A stretch of DNA of 64,000 nt from assembly GCA_021292165.1 (NCBI GenBank), contig CM037877.1:213094716-213158715 (forward strand), written 5' to 3'. Below, piece after piece: positions 23,820 to 34,749 of the stretch; position 1 is the stretch's first letter, and the number at the start of each line of letters is the position of its first letter. The translations under genes were made by a program, and so were the position numbers. The notes below the pieces were generated by a model. It worked only from the letters and a program-made list of their open reading frames with translations. It had not been told where the DNA came from and searched no databases. This DNA is from Shinisaurus crocodilurus (Eukaryota > Chordata > Lepidosauria > Squamata > Shinisauridae).

Positions 23820-24002
23820 ATGTCAAGTGTGAGAGACCAACAATCCAAAATGGAAGAGTGGCAGGTGTATTTCAGGCTATATACACATATGATAATAATA
23901 TAAAGATTGAATGTGATGCTGGCTGTACTCTGCTGGGGAGCAACTATATTAAATGTGGGGCTGACAATTTGTGGCATCCTGCTGTTCCGACATGTGCCAA
24001 GG
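23820..24002 (+). CDS. CCP exon C1 with a fifth cysteine (repeat I)
   Basis: The 61-residue sushi domain reads KCERPTIQNGRV, YTYDNNIKIEC, YIKCGADNLWHPAVPTC. The acceptor is TTTTCTGTTCAG, the donor GTAAGT. It resembles domain 4 of C4BP and CD46 type regulators. Unlike C2 it has an extra Cys in DAGCTLLG, where sushi domains normally have an aromatic residue, giving five Cys and an unpaired thiol unless it bonds elsewhere. The 3.6-kb intron to D1 is far longer than the 0.66 kb between C2 and D2. It holds a possible 54-base exon, an L1 fragment and AACCC-rich repeats. Confidence 0.92.
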
Positions 24003-24120
24003 GTAAGTATTTTATATGTCTTTCAGAACAGTTGTGTTGAACTTGAATGGTGAACATCCTGCCTCTATATAGAGCTACACGCTTCATCCAGTCATTCCTT
24101 TCCCCCCTCTTCTCGAGCAG

Positions 24121-24174
24121 GTATTTTCCCTCCCACTGTTCATCCAGGAGGAGATACGGACATTGAGACTAAGG
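24121..24174 (+). CDS. Candidate 54-base linker exon
   Basis: The candidate exon is bracketed by a strong polypyrimidine acceptor (CCCCCCTCTTCTCGAGCAG) and a consensus donor (G|GTGAGT). It is symmetric class 1-1, a multiple of three, and open in the required frame: GIFPPTVHPGGDTDIETK. It could be included between C1 and D1 without changing frame, as a short Pro/Gly/Thr linker. It is not a CCP domain. Repeat II has unrelated repeat sequence at the equivalent place. Only splice signals and frame support it, and a chance occurrence is possible. Confidence 0.35.
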
Positions 24175-24218
24175 GTGAGTTGCAGCGGTATTGGACTGAT
24201 AATAAAGCTCAGGCTTTA

Positions 24219-25434
24219 TTTTTTTTTAAATTATTTTTATTGAATTTTCCAAAACAAAAACAAATCGTATTTGGCTTCCGCCACCTTGTCTGACAAACAT
24301 TACCAATCCTTATCCAATCTAAGTTTCTTCTATTTTCACAAAAAGAATTTCTGTCACTTTACCAATATTCAAAAATCAAAACCTGAAATTATTAAGTCAC
24401 TTTCCCTCCTCCCCCAAAAGTCCACCAGAGGTTTCCAGTCTTTCTTGAATGATGATAATTTTTTTTCTCTAATTAAACAAGTCAATTTCACCATCTCTGC
24501 TAAGTCCAACATTTTCAACAACCAGTCTTCTATAGGTATTGCTGCTTCTTTCCATTTTTGAGCGTAGAGTATTCTTGCTGCTGTCATCATATATTGTAAT
24601 AATGTTCCATAGTCTTTCTCAAGTTGTAAATCCATTATGCCCAGTAAAAACATTTCTGGTTTCAATTTAATATTCACTTTTAAAATCTTTTGTATCCATG
24701 TATGTATTTGTACCCAGTAGGTTTTCACTTTTTTACATGTCCACCAAACATGATAAAATGTTCCTTCATGATTTTGACATTTCCAACATACATTTGACAC
24801 ATTTTTATACATCTTAGCCAGTTTCACAGGAGTTAGGTACCAACAATGCATCATCTTGTAAAAATTCTCTCTAAGATCAGAACACAATGTAAATTTTATA
24901 CCTTTAGTCCACATACGTTCCCATTGTTCCATCATTATATTATATCCGAAGTTCCTTGCCCATTTAACCATACAGTCCTTAACTTGTTCTTCTTCTGTCC
25001 CAAACTTCAGCAGAAATGTATACATTTTTGCAATTACATGGTCATCACCTGTACGCAATTGTAGTTCAAATTCAGACTTATCCTGTTCTATATCATATAT
25101 TCTTTTATCCACCTTAAATCTCTCTGATAATTGCATGTATGAAGACCAGTGTAAGTTATAGCCTTCTGTTACTAAATAATCCCGTGTTTTAATCCAATAT
25201 GTTCCCTGACGTGATTCCAATATTTCTCTTTATTTTAACCAATTTTCATTGCTTGTCATTTCTTTCCTGTATAATGCCTCTTGGGGTGATATCCATAAAG
25301 GTAATTTTGGGCATAACCTAGGCTTATATTTGTTCTAAACTCTTAATAACGCTCTTCTGATATAGTGGTTATTGAAATCTACATTAACCTTAACTTTATC
25401 ATACCACAAATATCCATGCCATCCAAACCTTAGT
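24219..25434 (-). mobile_element. L1 LINE 3' fragment with target duplication
   Basis: A 5'-truncated L1 lies on the minus strand. Its flanks are an exact 10-base duplication, TCAGGCTTTA (24209-24218 and 25435-25444), and its tail is the T-rich run at 24219. The frame at 24369-25220 (about 283 codons) is the C-terminal part of ORF2: REN FYKMMHCWYLTPVKL, then the Cys-rich WKCQN..H..WWTC motif typical of L1. The reverse transcriptase core is missing. Confidence 0.85.
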
Positions 25435-26229
25435 TCAGGCTTTAGAACACAGAGCTATTTGCTTTAGAATATACACAGTGGTGTTCCATTGGCATATCTG
25501 AATTCTATCATTCTGCCTTTCCCTCTGTTCTAACTAACCTGTAGGGCCGGGATAGGGAAAGGTGTGTCTGCGGGCTTGGGTGCAATATGGAATAGCTTCC
25601 TCTTTTTCCTTTGAACAGCAGGCCACTGTGCCATATTGCAAACTGCATATGATACTTCCCTTACTTTTGAAAGGTATGTGACATGGGAAGCAGTTTCAGA
25701 AACAAAAGACTAAAGCTTTCTTGGGCACATGGAGCCAGTTGTATGGGGTGGTTCCCCCCCCCCCTGCCACAATCACAAACAATTTCAGGCTCACCACAGC
25801 TTTTTTTCTCTTTTAACCATTTTGGGAGTTGTGGGAGATTCAAGAAAAAGCAGCCTCATTCAAGGAAAGGCAGCTGTAAACAAATAGGTCATAGGTCTTT
25901 AGAGCCCACCTGAATGCTTGCAATGATGGGGAATTACCAATTTCTAGGCGGAGTTCCACAGGCACCCAAAGCATCCACTGGTGCTCAGTGCTACAATGAA
26001 CCACCCCATTTTTTTTAGAAAAAGTTTGCACACATTTGGGGTGCAAAGAATTTTTTTTAAAAAAGTTTACCAACCATTGCTAGCCCCTCCAATGTGCCAC
26101 TCTGTCAAACCAGAGATCATAAAAAGCAGTCTCTCCCCCAAGGGTAAAAGTCAAAAAGGGGCCACGATTGTGGCGGGGAGGGCAGACAAGTTGGGTCCTG
26201 CCACAGAGTCCCCTCGGATACCCGCATGA

Positions 26230-27470
26230 GGACTGAGAGGGAAGGAGGAGTGGGGACAACCCATGGTGAGCCTGATCGTCTGTCAAGCACACCATGGGTT
26301 GTTCATAGAATAACCAATCCACTGTGGCTTATTGCCAGGGTGGGTTAGCGGGCGAGTTCATATGGCACATTATTTAAGCCTCAGTGGGTTGCGGCGCATC
26401 CAGGAGTTCATTTTGAATATTCAACCCCCGGCAGTGGCTTGCCATCATTAGTCATGTTGTCCGAACCCAGGCAGCATGGGTTGTTTGAGGGTTAAAGATC
26501 TGTTGCTGGCACCAAAAAGGTGTCCTCTCCCAGCAAAGTGATTCGGGCCTCAGTGTGTATGCCCTGCCCAATAAACACACTGATTTGGAGAAGGGAAACC
26601 AACTTTATTTAAGGCCTTAAATAGGCTCTAGGAGTCTGTGACTCAAATCAAGAGCCCCCTTTCAAGTTCTTCCTGGATCTTTTATACAGCATGGAATCAG
26701 ATACAGGTTTGCATCACATACAGTCATTTTACATACAGTTGCGTAGAAAAACATTCTTATCATGACCTCTTTCACATGCCTTCACTGACTTCCTCTGGCC
26801 TTCCTGGTACATACATTTCCTCCTGTTCCTTGTCTATCAGCACAATTCCATCTTGTCCTGTTCTTTGGAAAGTACACGCATCAGTCTGATGCTAGCACCC
26901 CCCCTTCCCCCTTCCCTCCCGCCTTTCTCTGTCTCTTTACTTACTGCATACACACACACATTTTATTTTGCTTTTCCCTTATCAGTGCCCTCTGTACACA
27001 CTTTGCCAATTCTCCGGCCTCTTCCCCCTCCCATTTACTGCAGCCTTGACCAAGGCTGCCTGCAACTTTACTTTTCTCTCTCTTACATTTCAATTCAGAT
27101 TTCTTTGCAACTTTAGCAAGCAGTTTCACAGAACAGCAAGAAAGCAAGAAACAATTTTACAGAAAGCAGAAAACAAGAATGCAAGATTCTCTAGTCAGGC
27201 CTAGCTAAACATTAGAACAGGAGTACAAATTCACATGGTCCCCAACAGATCTTTTTAAAAAACAACAACAATCCTTACAACAGACCACTGGTTATTTGAG
27301 GGTTGTCTAAGCCTTAAACAACCCATGCTGCCCCAGTTTGGATGACATGACTAACAATGGCAAGCCCCTGCTGCGGGTTGAATATTCAAAATGAACGGTT
27401 GTATGCACCACAACCCACCATGGCTTAAATGAGCCACGGTGGGCTGCGGTGACCATGCAGACCAGGTCAT
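26230..27470. repeat. AACCC-rich interspersed repeat, inverted blocks
   Basis: Blocks such as CACCATGGGTTGTTC, CCACTGTGGCTTATTGCCAG and AACCCATGCTGCC recur here in both orientations, with a 26500-27250 insert between them. Related sequence lies at 20460-21010, 28820-29060, 51830-52020, 55450-55560 and 58880-59060. It looks like a DNA transposon family with long ends. I cannot define exact borders or a superfamily. Confidence 0.45.
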
Positions 27471-27477
27471 TATGTTC

Positions 27478-27555
27478 TAGGTGTCTGTAACATGTTCACT
27501 TTGTTCTAAGAATCATGACACGGTGGGGTAATACCAGTCCTAGTTTTTCTTTTAG
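27478..27555 (+). other. A'-type intron end fused in front of exon D1
   Basis: The segment GGTGTCTGTAACATG, AAGAATCATGACAC, GGTAATACCAGTCC, TTTTTCTTTTAG is a copy of the 70 or so bases that normally end the intron before exons A1', A2', A3' and A4', including an intact acceptor. Here no A' exon follows. From about 27559 the sequence becomes the normal pre-D intron (ATGAATTACCCAGAGTCCAG) shared with D2 and D3. It marks a recombination that removed the DNA between an A' acceptor and a D intron. Confidence 0.7.
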
Positions 27556-27646
27556 GCAGCATGAATTACCCAGAGTCCAGTGCTCCAATGAACCTTGCCA
27601 CCACCTAACCCCTGCTTCAGAACTTCCTCTCTGTCATTCTCTCCAG

Positions 27647-27832
27647 CTGATTGTGGCCGTCCAGATCCAGTTCCCTATGCTACACTAACTAGAGGAGAAC
27701 TCAAAGACAGCTATCCTAAAGGGACTGTTCTGCGATACCGTTGCATCCCAGGGTATGAAAATATACCCGGAACAACTCCTTCTATTCAATGTCTGGACAC
27801 AGAATGGTCAAAAGGTCCTGCATTTTGTCGAG
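27647..27832 (+). CDS. CCP exon D1 (first domain of repeat II)
   Basis: The 62-residue sushi domain reads DCGRPDPVPYATLTRGELKD, YPKGTVLRYRCIPGYENIPG, SIQCLD, WSKGPAFC. Four Cys and the Trp are present. The Gly-Thr-Val-Leu-x-Tyr-x-Cys-x-Pro-Gly-Tyr core is the type found in the first domain of C4BP/CR1-like regulators and in C4BP domain 5. The acceptor is CATTCTCTCCAG, the donor GTGAGT. Only 91 bases upstream lies a second, A'-type acceptor; using it would hit an in-frame TAA before the exon. The intron to A2' (3.1 kb) contains the repeat at 27996 and the DNA element at 29200. Confidence 0.93.
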
Positions 27833-27995
27833 GTGAGTATCTTTGTCACAGTTCTACTTTGCCAAGAACAAAATCTCTCACGAAGTATTGATTGAAACAT
27901 GTGCAAAGATCCAACACGCTCAGAAACGTTCATCAGTTTAGTTTCTAATTTATATCGTGTGGAGAGAAGATGAAAATGCTGCTAATATGCTCTCA

Positions 27996-28130
27996 AATGT
28001 GAGGCAGGTTAGGCTGAGAGTCAGTGGCTGGCCCAAAGTCACCCAGTGAGTTTCATGGGCGAGTGGGGACTAGAACCCAGGATCTCCCGAGTTCCAGTCC
28101 AACACTAATACGCCACACTGGCTCTCCATA
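27996..28130 (-). repeat. Interspersed repeat, partial copy 4
   Basis: GTGAGGCAGGTTAGGCTGAG, GGCTGGCCCAAAGTCACCCA and TAGAACCCAGGATCTCCCGA match the right half of the copies at 18183 and 19745. Position and flanks correspond to 18290-18420 in the paralogous intron. The left part of this copy has been deleted. Confidence 0.6.
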
Positions 28131-29199
28131 GCTCAGCTGTGCACTTAAACAGGAAAGCATTTCCTTGTGCTTTAACTGCCCCTGCTGAATGTTAAGCCTG
28201 TTGGGTACCGGCAACTTGTAGGAGTATATGGGATAGTAAGCAGCTGTTCTCTATTCAGTCCTTTGACCATCCATTCAACTTTTCTCCCCTTAAGCCATCT
28301 TCCCTCGTGGCTGTATTTCTCCAAAGCTAATACTCTGCTGCCTTTGTGATACTAATATGTTTGATAGAGATATACTGTCCTGATTGTAGACTCAATATAA
28401 ATTGTTTTCCCTAGATAGAATATGTTCATGTTTGCTGCTTCACAAAAGCAGCAAGCTTTCTTCACGTGACTAACTCTATTCAAATGTTTAAGAATACTCA
28501 ATTAACAAAAAACTGTGGGCAAATAAATTTTGTCTTGCAGTAGGAATTTCTTGCTCCTAGGATTAAAATGCTTACATCTTGATCAACCTGCCTTAGCAAT
28601 GCCTCTTCCATCATCTCAGATCTGCCTTGCATACTTGCTCTCTTTTGCTCATTCATCCCTCCATCTGACCTCAGCTCCCTTTCTTGTCCGTCTAATGTAG
28701 ATAAACAGCTCTCTGAGCATGGACTGTCTGTCTCATGTATTGTGGCTAAATAAATATTGAACAGAAATTGTACTAGGCAGCTACTACAGCAACCTTCCTC
28801 CTTTCTTACATCATACTGAGGGGGTTTGCATGTTACGTGAAGCCAGCATGGGTGAATATCCCCATGGGGTTTGTTGTTGCGGCGATGTGGGCCACTCTGT
28901 ATATTCAAGCCATAGCAGGAGCACGCCATAGCTTGTCATTATGTCCAAGCCTGTCAGGATGGGTTGTTGTGGTAGCTAACAAGCCATCTGCAACTCTAAA
29001 ACAGGCCATGAATCCTGGGTGGCTTGTTAACCACTGCTCCTACTGTTGGGCAGGCCCTCCCCCCCCTCAGGGAAATGGAGTGGAAAGACCCCTAACTCTG
29101 GGGGCTAAGGGGTGCAGGGGCCATGCCTATATGAGTGCCAACAGTTGTGGCTTCACTGAGAAAGGGCAGACCAAATGTGTCAACTCTGACTTCTGTGTA

Positions 29200-30366
29200 G
29201 GGCTGGATCCACATCTAAGGCTTATTGCCGTACTGTATTGCTGCTGTGACTTGCAGAGCACAGAATGCATGCAGTTTTCAGTGCCAACCATGCTAGTCCT
29301 GTGTAATCATTCTTTGTTTTTCAGGAATTTCTGGGACTAGGTTTATCACAATTTTTTTTCAGTTATCACAGTACACAGCTAGTGTGTGCTGAAGTGGCAC
29401 TGTGGTTGCCCGCCCAAGGTGTGGCCACGAAAGTGTCGTCACTGGACTTAGCCAGTAGTTTTTGAGGGGCGGGGGAAATGCGATGTGAGGTGTGTCTATC
29501 AAACTGGTGGGGAAGAGAGGTATCCGCCATTTGTTGTTCTGCGGCAGTTCGACATCTTCCCCAGAAGCGTCTTAATTTTTGTTTGTTTGTTTGTAAATGT
29601 TCCTCCACACCTCCGAGCAGGCTGCTTCAGGAAATTGCGTTTTGGTGCTTTAAAAAAAAAAATGCTCCTGTGCACATGCACACCTCTGCATAGATGGCAG
29701 ACCAGAAACAAAGAACCCCCAATTGTTAAATGGCCGTTTTCCTCACATGTGAAAGGCAGTACCCCCAGGATCACTGCCATGGAGTTTGAGAGGGGACAGT
29801 TGCGGTAGGCTTTCCCCTCCCCGTTTTAACAGCCTCGTTCACCCACTTGCCCAAAGAACAGGGAGCTGTAAATTAACCAAAAGGCATGTCTGCTCAGAAG
29901 TAAATCATATTCTCTCCAATGCCCTTACTCCCAAGTGTGTCACATTGATTCAACGGGAGCCTTGTGCTCAGGAAACTCAGAATGGGAGGAACACAGCTTT
30001 GGGAAACTGCATTTGGGTGGAGGGAACCCACGACCCTGCAGGAGGGCAGCGGTGGCAGCAGCAGCACCATCCTGCTTCTCCTTCTTTTTTGTGAGGGGCC
30101 GAAGGGCTTTTTCCTTTCTTTTTTCAAGATCACTCCTGCACTTGTTTGCACCTGCGCAGAAACGACGAAGCAAAATGATTTTTTAAAAAGCCCTTTTCAA
30201 GGGAACACCCAGATCTACCACTACAGAGTTCGGTGTGGGGTGGCAAACTGGGATTAGTGCGGTACATTTAATGAGAGTGTGCCCTGAGAGTAGTGACTGC
30301 GGAACATGAATATAGCAGTACCGTTCAGCTAACTTGACGATATAGAGTGTAATGTAGATCCGCCCC
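29200..30366. mobile_element. DNA element with GGGCNGGATC ends
   Basis: The left end GGGCTGGATCCACATCTAAG and the right end GTAATGTAGATCCGCCCC are inverted imperfect copies. At the equivalent site in repeat IV (near 59470, GTGCAAATTTCCTTGAAGG) the element is absent. The interior includes a CpG-rich part near 29460 and 30050 with several chance frames, and no recognisable transposase. Target duplication is at most a base or two. Superfamily unknown. Confidence 0.55.
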
Positions 30367-30902
30367 AGGTTTCCTTGAAGTTTTCACTGTATCAAACTGA
30401 GGGCTATTCCAACCCATGCGAAGCCAGGTGCATTTGCTGGTAATCTAATAAAACTACCAATACAATCTACACCAATTTGAAGGATTTTCTCATTCTCCCA
30501 GGAGGATGAAGTAAGGCATAGAGCAGCTGCACTCAACCAAGATTGATCTATATAGACAGCTGCAACTCAGATGTACCAGTGTCACAATTTCATTCCAGTC
30601 TCTGATTCTATAACAGTTTTATTATCTTTTCAGTGCCACAGTCTTGTTTTTTGTACAAGTTCAGGCTTACAGAGATTTTGGGTTATAACATGTGGCATTG
30701 CTACATATGTCTCCTATGCATTACTGTTGTACTGTATTGCATTGTCATTTTTTGCCTGCAATAACGCCCACCTTCAGCTGGGTCCGTTTGACTTTATCTG
30801 TAGTATGGTGTACTTTGGGGATCATCTCCTTTGTGTTGGCTGGCACTTTGTTTTAAGAATCAGGATGGCATGTGGTAATACTGGTTCTAATTTTTCTTTT
30901 AG

Positions 30903-30999
30903 GGAGGCAGTGCCGTCCTCCAGATATAGAGAATGGCAGGATAATACTCACAGGTGACCTCCGGCTTGGTGATGAAATAACCTTCGCCTGTGATAAGGG
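30903..30999 (+). CDS. CCP exon A2' (repeat II)
   Basis: First half of the split domain: QCRPPDIENGRI, GDLRLGDEITFACDKG. Acceptor TTTTTCTTTTAG, donor GTGAGT, 97 bases, with the same codon split inside Gly as A1'. Joined to D1 the frame reads Arg-Gly-Arg-Gln-Cys, with no stop. The intron to A2'' (2.6 kb) carries an hAT element (31661), an L2 fragment (32255) and a palindromic MITE (33268). Confidence 0.92.
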
Positions 31000-31660
31000 G
31001 TGAGTTATATGCCACTTGTCATAAGAGTTGGCTTTGAAAAAAATTCTGAGGGGGGTTTGACTGACAACCATCCTTAACATATTGAGAGTTAAAGTTAAAA
31101 TCTGAGCCATTAACTATATCTAATATAATTATTTATATCACATCTTTAAGGCAGAAATCTTTCAAAGGCGAGTTTCAAGTAAAACCTAACTACATCAATA
31201 AAATCACAATCAGACAATATCAAGACATACCGGTAACTCAGCAGAATTCTTCTACAGGGCAGTTGGTGTCAGTTGGCCCTGAGTGGCCTCTGTGGTGGTG
31301 GGGAGCCTTCTTTCCTTCACCTACCTTCCTCACTCCCATTACTGTGTTGAATAATTTTAGGGCCTTGCTGCCCCTAAATGGCTTTCTGGCAAGCTGGATT
31401 GAGCATGGACAGTTCTGCCTGGTCGTAGTAGCTATCGGGTTCTGGGGCTATGTTTCTGGGGATTCTAAATATGTATATATGGACTAGTGTTGTATTTTTT
31501 GTTTTTTTGTCCTGCTTTTGGCTGAATAATCATTGCATGGACTCTCCTTAACTGGTCTCTTGTCTGATCATTTCTGGACGAATAGAAGAGTTGTGCTCTG
31601 CTCTCCCTTTGGGCACTGTGGTGGTAGAGATTGTGGTGGTCCTAACTACGCTGCCTAGAG

Positions 31661-32094
31661 CAGTGATGGCGAATCTTTTTGAGCCTGAGTGCCCAAACTG
31701 CAACACAAAACCAACTTATTTATTTCAAAGTGCCTTAAATTTGGCAGGAAGGAGGAGGGGGCACTAGCTAATCGCACCCCGCTCTGTCTCAGGGCATGGC
31801 TCTTCACCGGGCGCGCAAAGATTCAGCCGTGCGCGTGCTGTGCTTCTGAGCTGTCTGTTCAGTTAGAAGGAGGGCTGGGTGCCTGCGCAGTCCGCTTCTG
31901 GGGGTGGAGATGTTGGAGTGTGCCTGCCTGTGGAGGCTGGCGAGGAATAAGTGGAGAGGAGTTACTATGGAAACCCGACGCTGAATGCAGAAGGGGACAG
32001 TCTTTTCGCGATCTGGCGACCAATGGCTCGAGTGCCCACAGAGAGGTCCCTGCGTGCCAGCTGTGGCACACGTGCCATAGGTTCACCATCACTG
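31661..32094. mobile_element. hAT MITE with perfect 8-base target duplication
   Basis: The ends CAGTGATGGCGAATC and GGTTCACCATCACTG are inverted copies. The flanking octamer GCCTAGAG is repeated exactly (31653-31660 and 32095-32102). The empty site is preserved in repeat III near 49017, as CACTGCCTAGAGAGAGGATG. Inside the right end GTGGCACACGTGCCATAG is itself palindromic. There is no transposase. Confidence 0.92.
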
Positions 32095-32254
32095 GCCTAG
32101 AGAGAGGATGAGCAAGTGGACAGAGGCAACCCTGCTCACTGCTTGTGCCCAGTGCACCATCCAGAAAGGGAGGGTGAGCAAGCAGAGACAAGAGCAGCTG
32201 CAGGAATGGGGAATTGCCACCCAAAAGTGCTGTTGGATCCTGCCTGTGGCCTCA

Positions 32255-32945
32255 CCAACTTGGCCCTACTTCCTCCACCCCAAATGCTCTGTCTGGATTA
32301 CTGTAATAGGCTATATGTGGGGCTGCCCTTAAGGCTCATTTGGAAGCTGCAGCTAGTGCAGAATGTAGTGGTAAAATTATTGACTGGGGTGCCTTACCGC
32401 GCCCCTAATATGCCTGTGCTAAAGGATCTACACTGGCTGCCAGTCTTCTACCGACCTAGGTTTAAGGTGGTGGTCTACAAAGCCCTATACAGCTCAGGAC
32501 AAGGTTACCTCAAGGAACGTCTCTCTTGATATATATACCAACCTCCCAGGCCACTGCGATCTTCAAGGGAGGCCCTGTTGTCCATACCACGGCCTGCAGA
32601 TTTCCATTTTGTAGTTGCATACAGGCGAGCCTTCTCTGCAGTCGTGCCCACCCTGTAAAATGATCTCCCCTCTGAAGTACATCAGGTCTCAATGCTAGGG
32701 TGTTGTGTGTGTTTATTGAAAACATATCTGTTTGCTTTGGCTTTCCGCCAGGCATGAACTATTTTTGTACCAGCCTCATGATACTGTGTGTGTGTGTGGC
32801 CTTTTTTGTTTGGTTTTGTTTTTGTCTCTTTTTATTCTTTAGTGAACCTCTTTTCTTTGTTTTTATTCCTTTGTAACCCTGTTTAGGATTTGTTTCAAAA
32901 GAGAAGCAGTATATAAGTACTGTTAATAAATAAATAAATCTTCTA
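32255..32945 (+). mobile_element. L2 LINE 3' fragment
   Basis: Translated on the plus strand it shows the C-terminal region of L2 reverse transcriptase polyprotein: LDYCNRLYVGLP, KLQLVQNVVVKLLTGV, LKDLHWLPV, RFKVVVYKAL. It ends in GTATATAAGTACTGTTAATA followed by AAATAAAT. The same fragment lies at 49190-49965 in repeat III, so this insertion predates that duplication. Confidence 0.85.
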
Positions 32946-33267
32946 TTGGTGCCAATGGAAGCTTGTTCCTAAGCTGAATTGCACCTCAGAGGGGAGTGAG
33001 GGAGAGAAGAAGGCGGGAATAAAATAAGATGGATGCATGGTTGAAGTGTAGGGTGCGTCTGGCCCTTCCCATGCTCATATTTTATAAGTGGCCCCGAGAG
33101 TGCAGTCACTGTAGGATGCGCTGTACAGCTAAATAAAATAAACATACTAGCTACAAAATAGCCTGTATTTGCACACTCATTGGGCAGTATCCAATGGCCA
33201 GTTCTGCTGATTCTGTTGCGCAAGCGGCCCCCACCAGTTGTGCAGCGGTGACTTAGCACCTCTAGGG

Positions 33268-33402
33268 CAGTGTTTCTCAACCTTGGGTCCCCAGATGTTT
33301 TTGGCCTACAACTCCCAGCATGCCCCAGCCAGCTATGCTGGCTGGGGCATGCTGGGAGTTGTAGGCCAAAAACATCTGGGGACCCAAGGTTGAGAAACAC
33401 TG
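33268..33402. mobile_element. Palindromic hAT-type MITE
   Basis: A 135-base almost perfect palindrome, from CAGTGTTTCTCAACC to GGTTGAGAAACACTG, centred on GCCAGCTATGCTGGC. The flanking octamer CTCTAGGG is repeated exactly (33260-33267 and 33403-33410). It lies 160 bases upstream of exon A2'' and is absent from the same intron in repeat III. In the transcript it would fold into one long hairpin. Confidence 0.92.
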
Positions 33403-33564
33403 CTCTAGGGCAACCTGAAATGAGCAGAAATGCTCCTTTCTGGAAGGGGGACAGGTCAGTGGAACTTGCCCCGGAAGCTCCCTGGACTGCTAGCGCAACA
33501 GAATTGGCGGGGCTGGCTGCACATGGAATGAAACCAACGGTGTAACTTTTCTCTTTCTCTTTAG

Positions 33565-33650
33565 GTACAGATTAATAGGCCAAAATACAGCTCGTTGTCT
33601 TGTATCGGGCAGCACGGTTGATTGGAACAGAGAACCTCCATATTGCCAAC
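33565..33650 (+). CDS. CCP exon A2'' (repeat II)
   Basis: Second half of domain A2: YRLIGQNTARCLVSGS, VDWNREPPYC. Acceptor TTTCTCTTTAG, donor GTAAGA. It completes the Gly codon begun by A2'. By eye it differs from A1'' at seven of 86 bases. The intron to B2 (8.5 kb) is the longest in the array because of the L1 at 34568-40616. Confidence 0.93.
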
Positions 33651-34749
33651 GTAAGATGATATTTTCCTTTAAGCTGGCTCTGGTTTCTCTCAGTGTATTT
33701 CAGTGTAATTCAATTATTGCAAATATTTTAGTCTGCCCCAGGTTTGGTATATGATTGGATATCATCCCCAGTGCCTGAAAATTTGGGACTATTTCTGAAA
33801 ATTTAAGTGAGAAGTAACTACTGATCTCGATATATTCTCTCTCATCCATCTTTCCCATCACCTTCCCCTGCTGCTGTCTCCAAGCAATGTACAAAGCCCA
33901 GTGTGCTGCCTGGTCTGGTCCGATATACTTGCCATAACAATTGTTGCCAAACACCCTGATTGTGGCTGGATTTGCCTACCCTACTCGAGTATTTAAACCT
34001 TGTGCTCCCTGCTCCCCCACTAGATGATACAGACTCACTTTTCCATCTGACAGAGTGGATACAATTTATGCTCGTTTCTTATCTAGAAATAGTGTTTGTT
34101 TCGAGAAGTGTATTACCATAATCTATTTTCCCCATATACCTTTATGTTTGTGAGGTTACAAGAAAGCGAGGCTGCATTAACCTTTTTCAAGCCTGCCCAC
34201 ATTCTGCCTTCAATACATTGCACTGTATTTTAGGCAGATTTGTAAGATTGGGTCAAAATTAGATACTCTGATCACTGTAAGCCTCTAAAAGAAATAATTT
34301 CCATTTTAGTCTGAAGCAGTCCCTGCTGGACCTCTTCCACATACCTTTCAAGTAGTTTTTGTCCCCCATAACTATGACAGCTGAAAATGTGTTATGCAGA
34401 AAAAGATATATACCAGAATGTATCAAATAAATTATGTTTAAAAAGAAACGGATTTCCAAGACGCTACCTATCAGGACCACATGAACCTGGCTTATACAGG
34501 ACAAGACCACTGGCCCATCTAGCCCACTATAGTCTACTCTGACTTGAAGCAAGGTCTGTCATTCCCTTTTTCTTTTTCTTTTTTAATTACGGTAATTATT
34601 TATTTATTTTTCAAAACAAATTATAACAAAAATATATATAATAAAATACAAGGTTATCACACAAATATAACATAATCAACATACAATAAATCATGAAGTG
34701 CTCCCCCCAACCCTCCAAGGGACCAATTAATATACTTCTATCCTCTTGA

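Noticed and set aside
27556..27610. Extra coding exon using the A'-type acceptor before D1
   Set aside because: The class 1 frame reaches a TAA about 50 bases on, before D1.
32969..33545. Two frames on opposite strands encoding nearly the same peptide (MFLNLGSPDVFGLQLPACPS)
   Set aside because: The identity is a by-product of the 135-base palindromic MITE at 33268, not a gene pair.
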